This document shows positions 11,437 through 11,641 of a stretch of DNA of 11,641 nucleotides, piece by piece. The stretch's first letter is position 1; each line of letters begins with the position of its first letter. A model generated the notes under the pieces. The model had not been told where the DNA came from. It saw nothing but the letters and a program-made list of their open reading frames with translations, and did no database searches. The stretch is from CAZWRF01 sp964636095. Its GTDB lineage: Bacteria > Patescibacteriota > Minisyncoccia > JAHISW01 > Tagabacteraceae. A program made the translations under genes and the position numbers. The stretch covers positions 1-11,641 of the forward strand of contig CAZWRF010000024.1 of NCBI GenBank assembly GCA_964636095.1, written 5' to 3'.

Positions 11437-11641
<205 letters not shown>

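Overview
The window looks like one end of a contig from an uncultivated ultra-small bacterium of the Candidate Phyla Radiation (Patescibacteria, most like the Parcubacteria). The reasons are moderate-to-low GC, genes packed end to end or overlapping, shortened versions of universal proteins (DNA polymerase III delta at 238 aa, a Mur ligase with almost no N-terminal domain), a secreted lamin-tail-domain protein, a pilM-pilN-pilO cluster, and very few recognisable Shine-Dalgarno sites. UGA ends at least two genes (holA and the TrmH-family gene), so the code is standard and not the UGA=Gly code of Gracilibacteria or Absconditabacteria. The last 50 bases are pure G and are almost certainly an artefact.

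Left part (1-6167): the 3' end of DNA polymerase I; a membrane histidine kinase; a separately promoted double-receiver response regulator followed after 1 base by holA (clamp-loader delta); rpsT (ribosomal protein S20) convergent to holA and overlapping it by 12 bases; ruvA, read divergently from rpsT and closed by a perfect hairpin that starts within its own stop region; then a MurE-like ligase and mutM (formamidopyrimidine-DNA glycosylase). These are housekeeping genes for replication, repair, translation and wall synthesis, plus one signalling pair.

Middle part (6194-8776): a secreted lamin-tail protein on the plus strand, meeting head-on (again a 12-base overlap) a minus-strand unit made of a 51-aa basic small protein, a DoxX-family membrane protein, a YkuK-like RNase H-fold protein, tRNA-Lys(CUU) and a TrmH/SpoU-family 2'-O-methyltransferase. 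The tRNA starts on the base right after the ykuK stop codon, and the methyltransferase starts 8 bases after the tRNA, so tRNA processing would cut this transcript into mRNAs.

Right part (8847-11419): pilM-pilN-pilO and a small membrane protein, with overlapping reading frames, followed after 9 bases by tRNA-Phe(GAA) and a strong terminator. This is the inner-membrane assembly platform of a type IV pilus. After it come about 220 bases of non-coding, hairpin-rich repeats that include a 17-base copy of the tRNA-Phe 3' end, before the poly-G tail.

The most striking pattern across the window is promoter placement. At least five genes have a good -10 hexamer only 5 to 11 bases before the start codon, and weaker cases extend the list, which predicts leaderless or nearly leaderless mRNAs. 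No CRISPR array, insertion sequence or prophage gene was seen.
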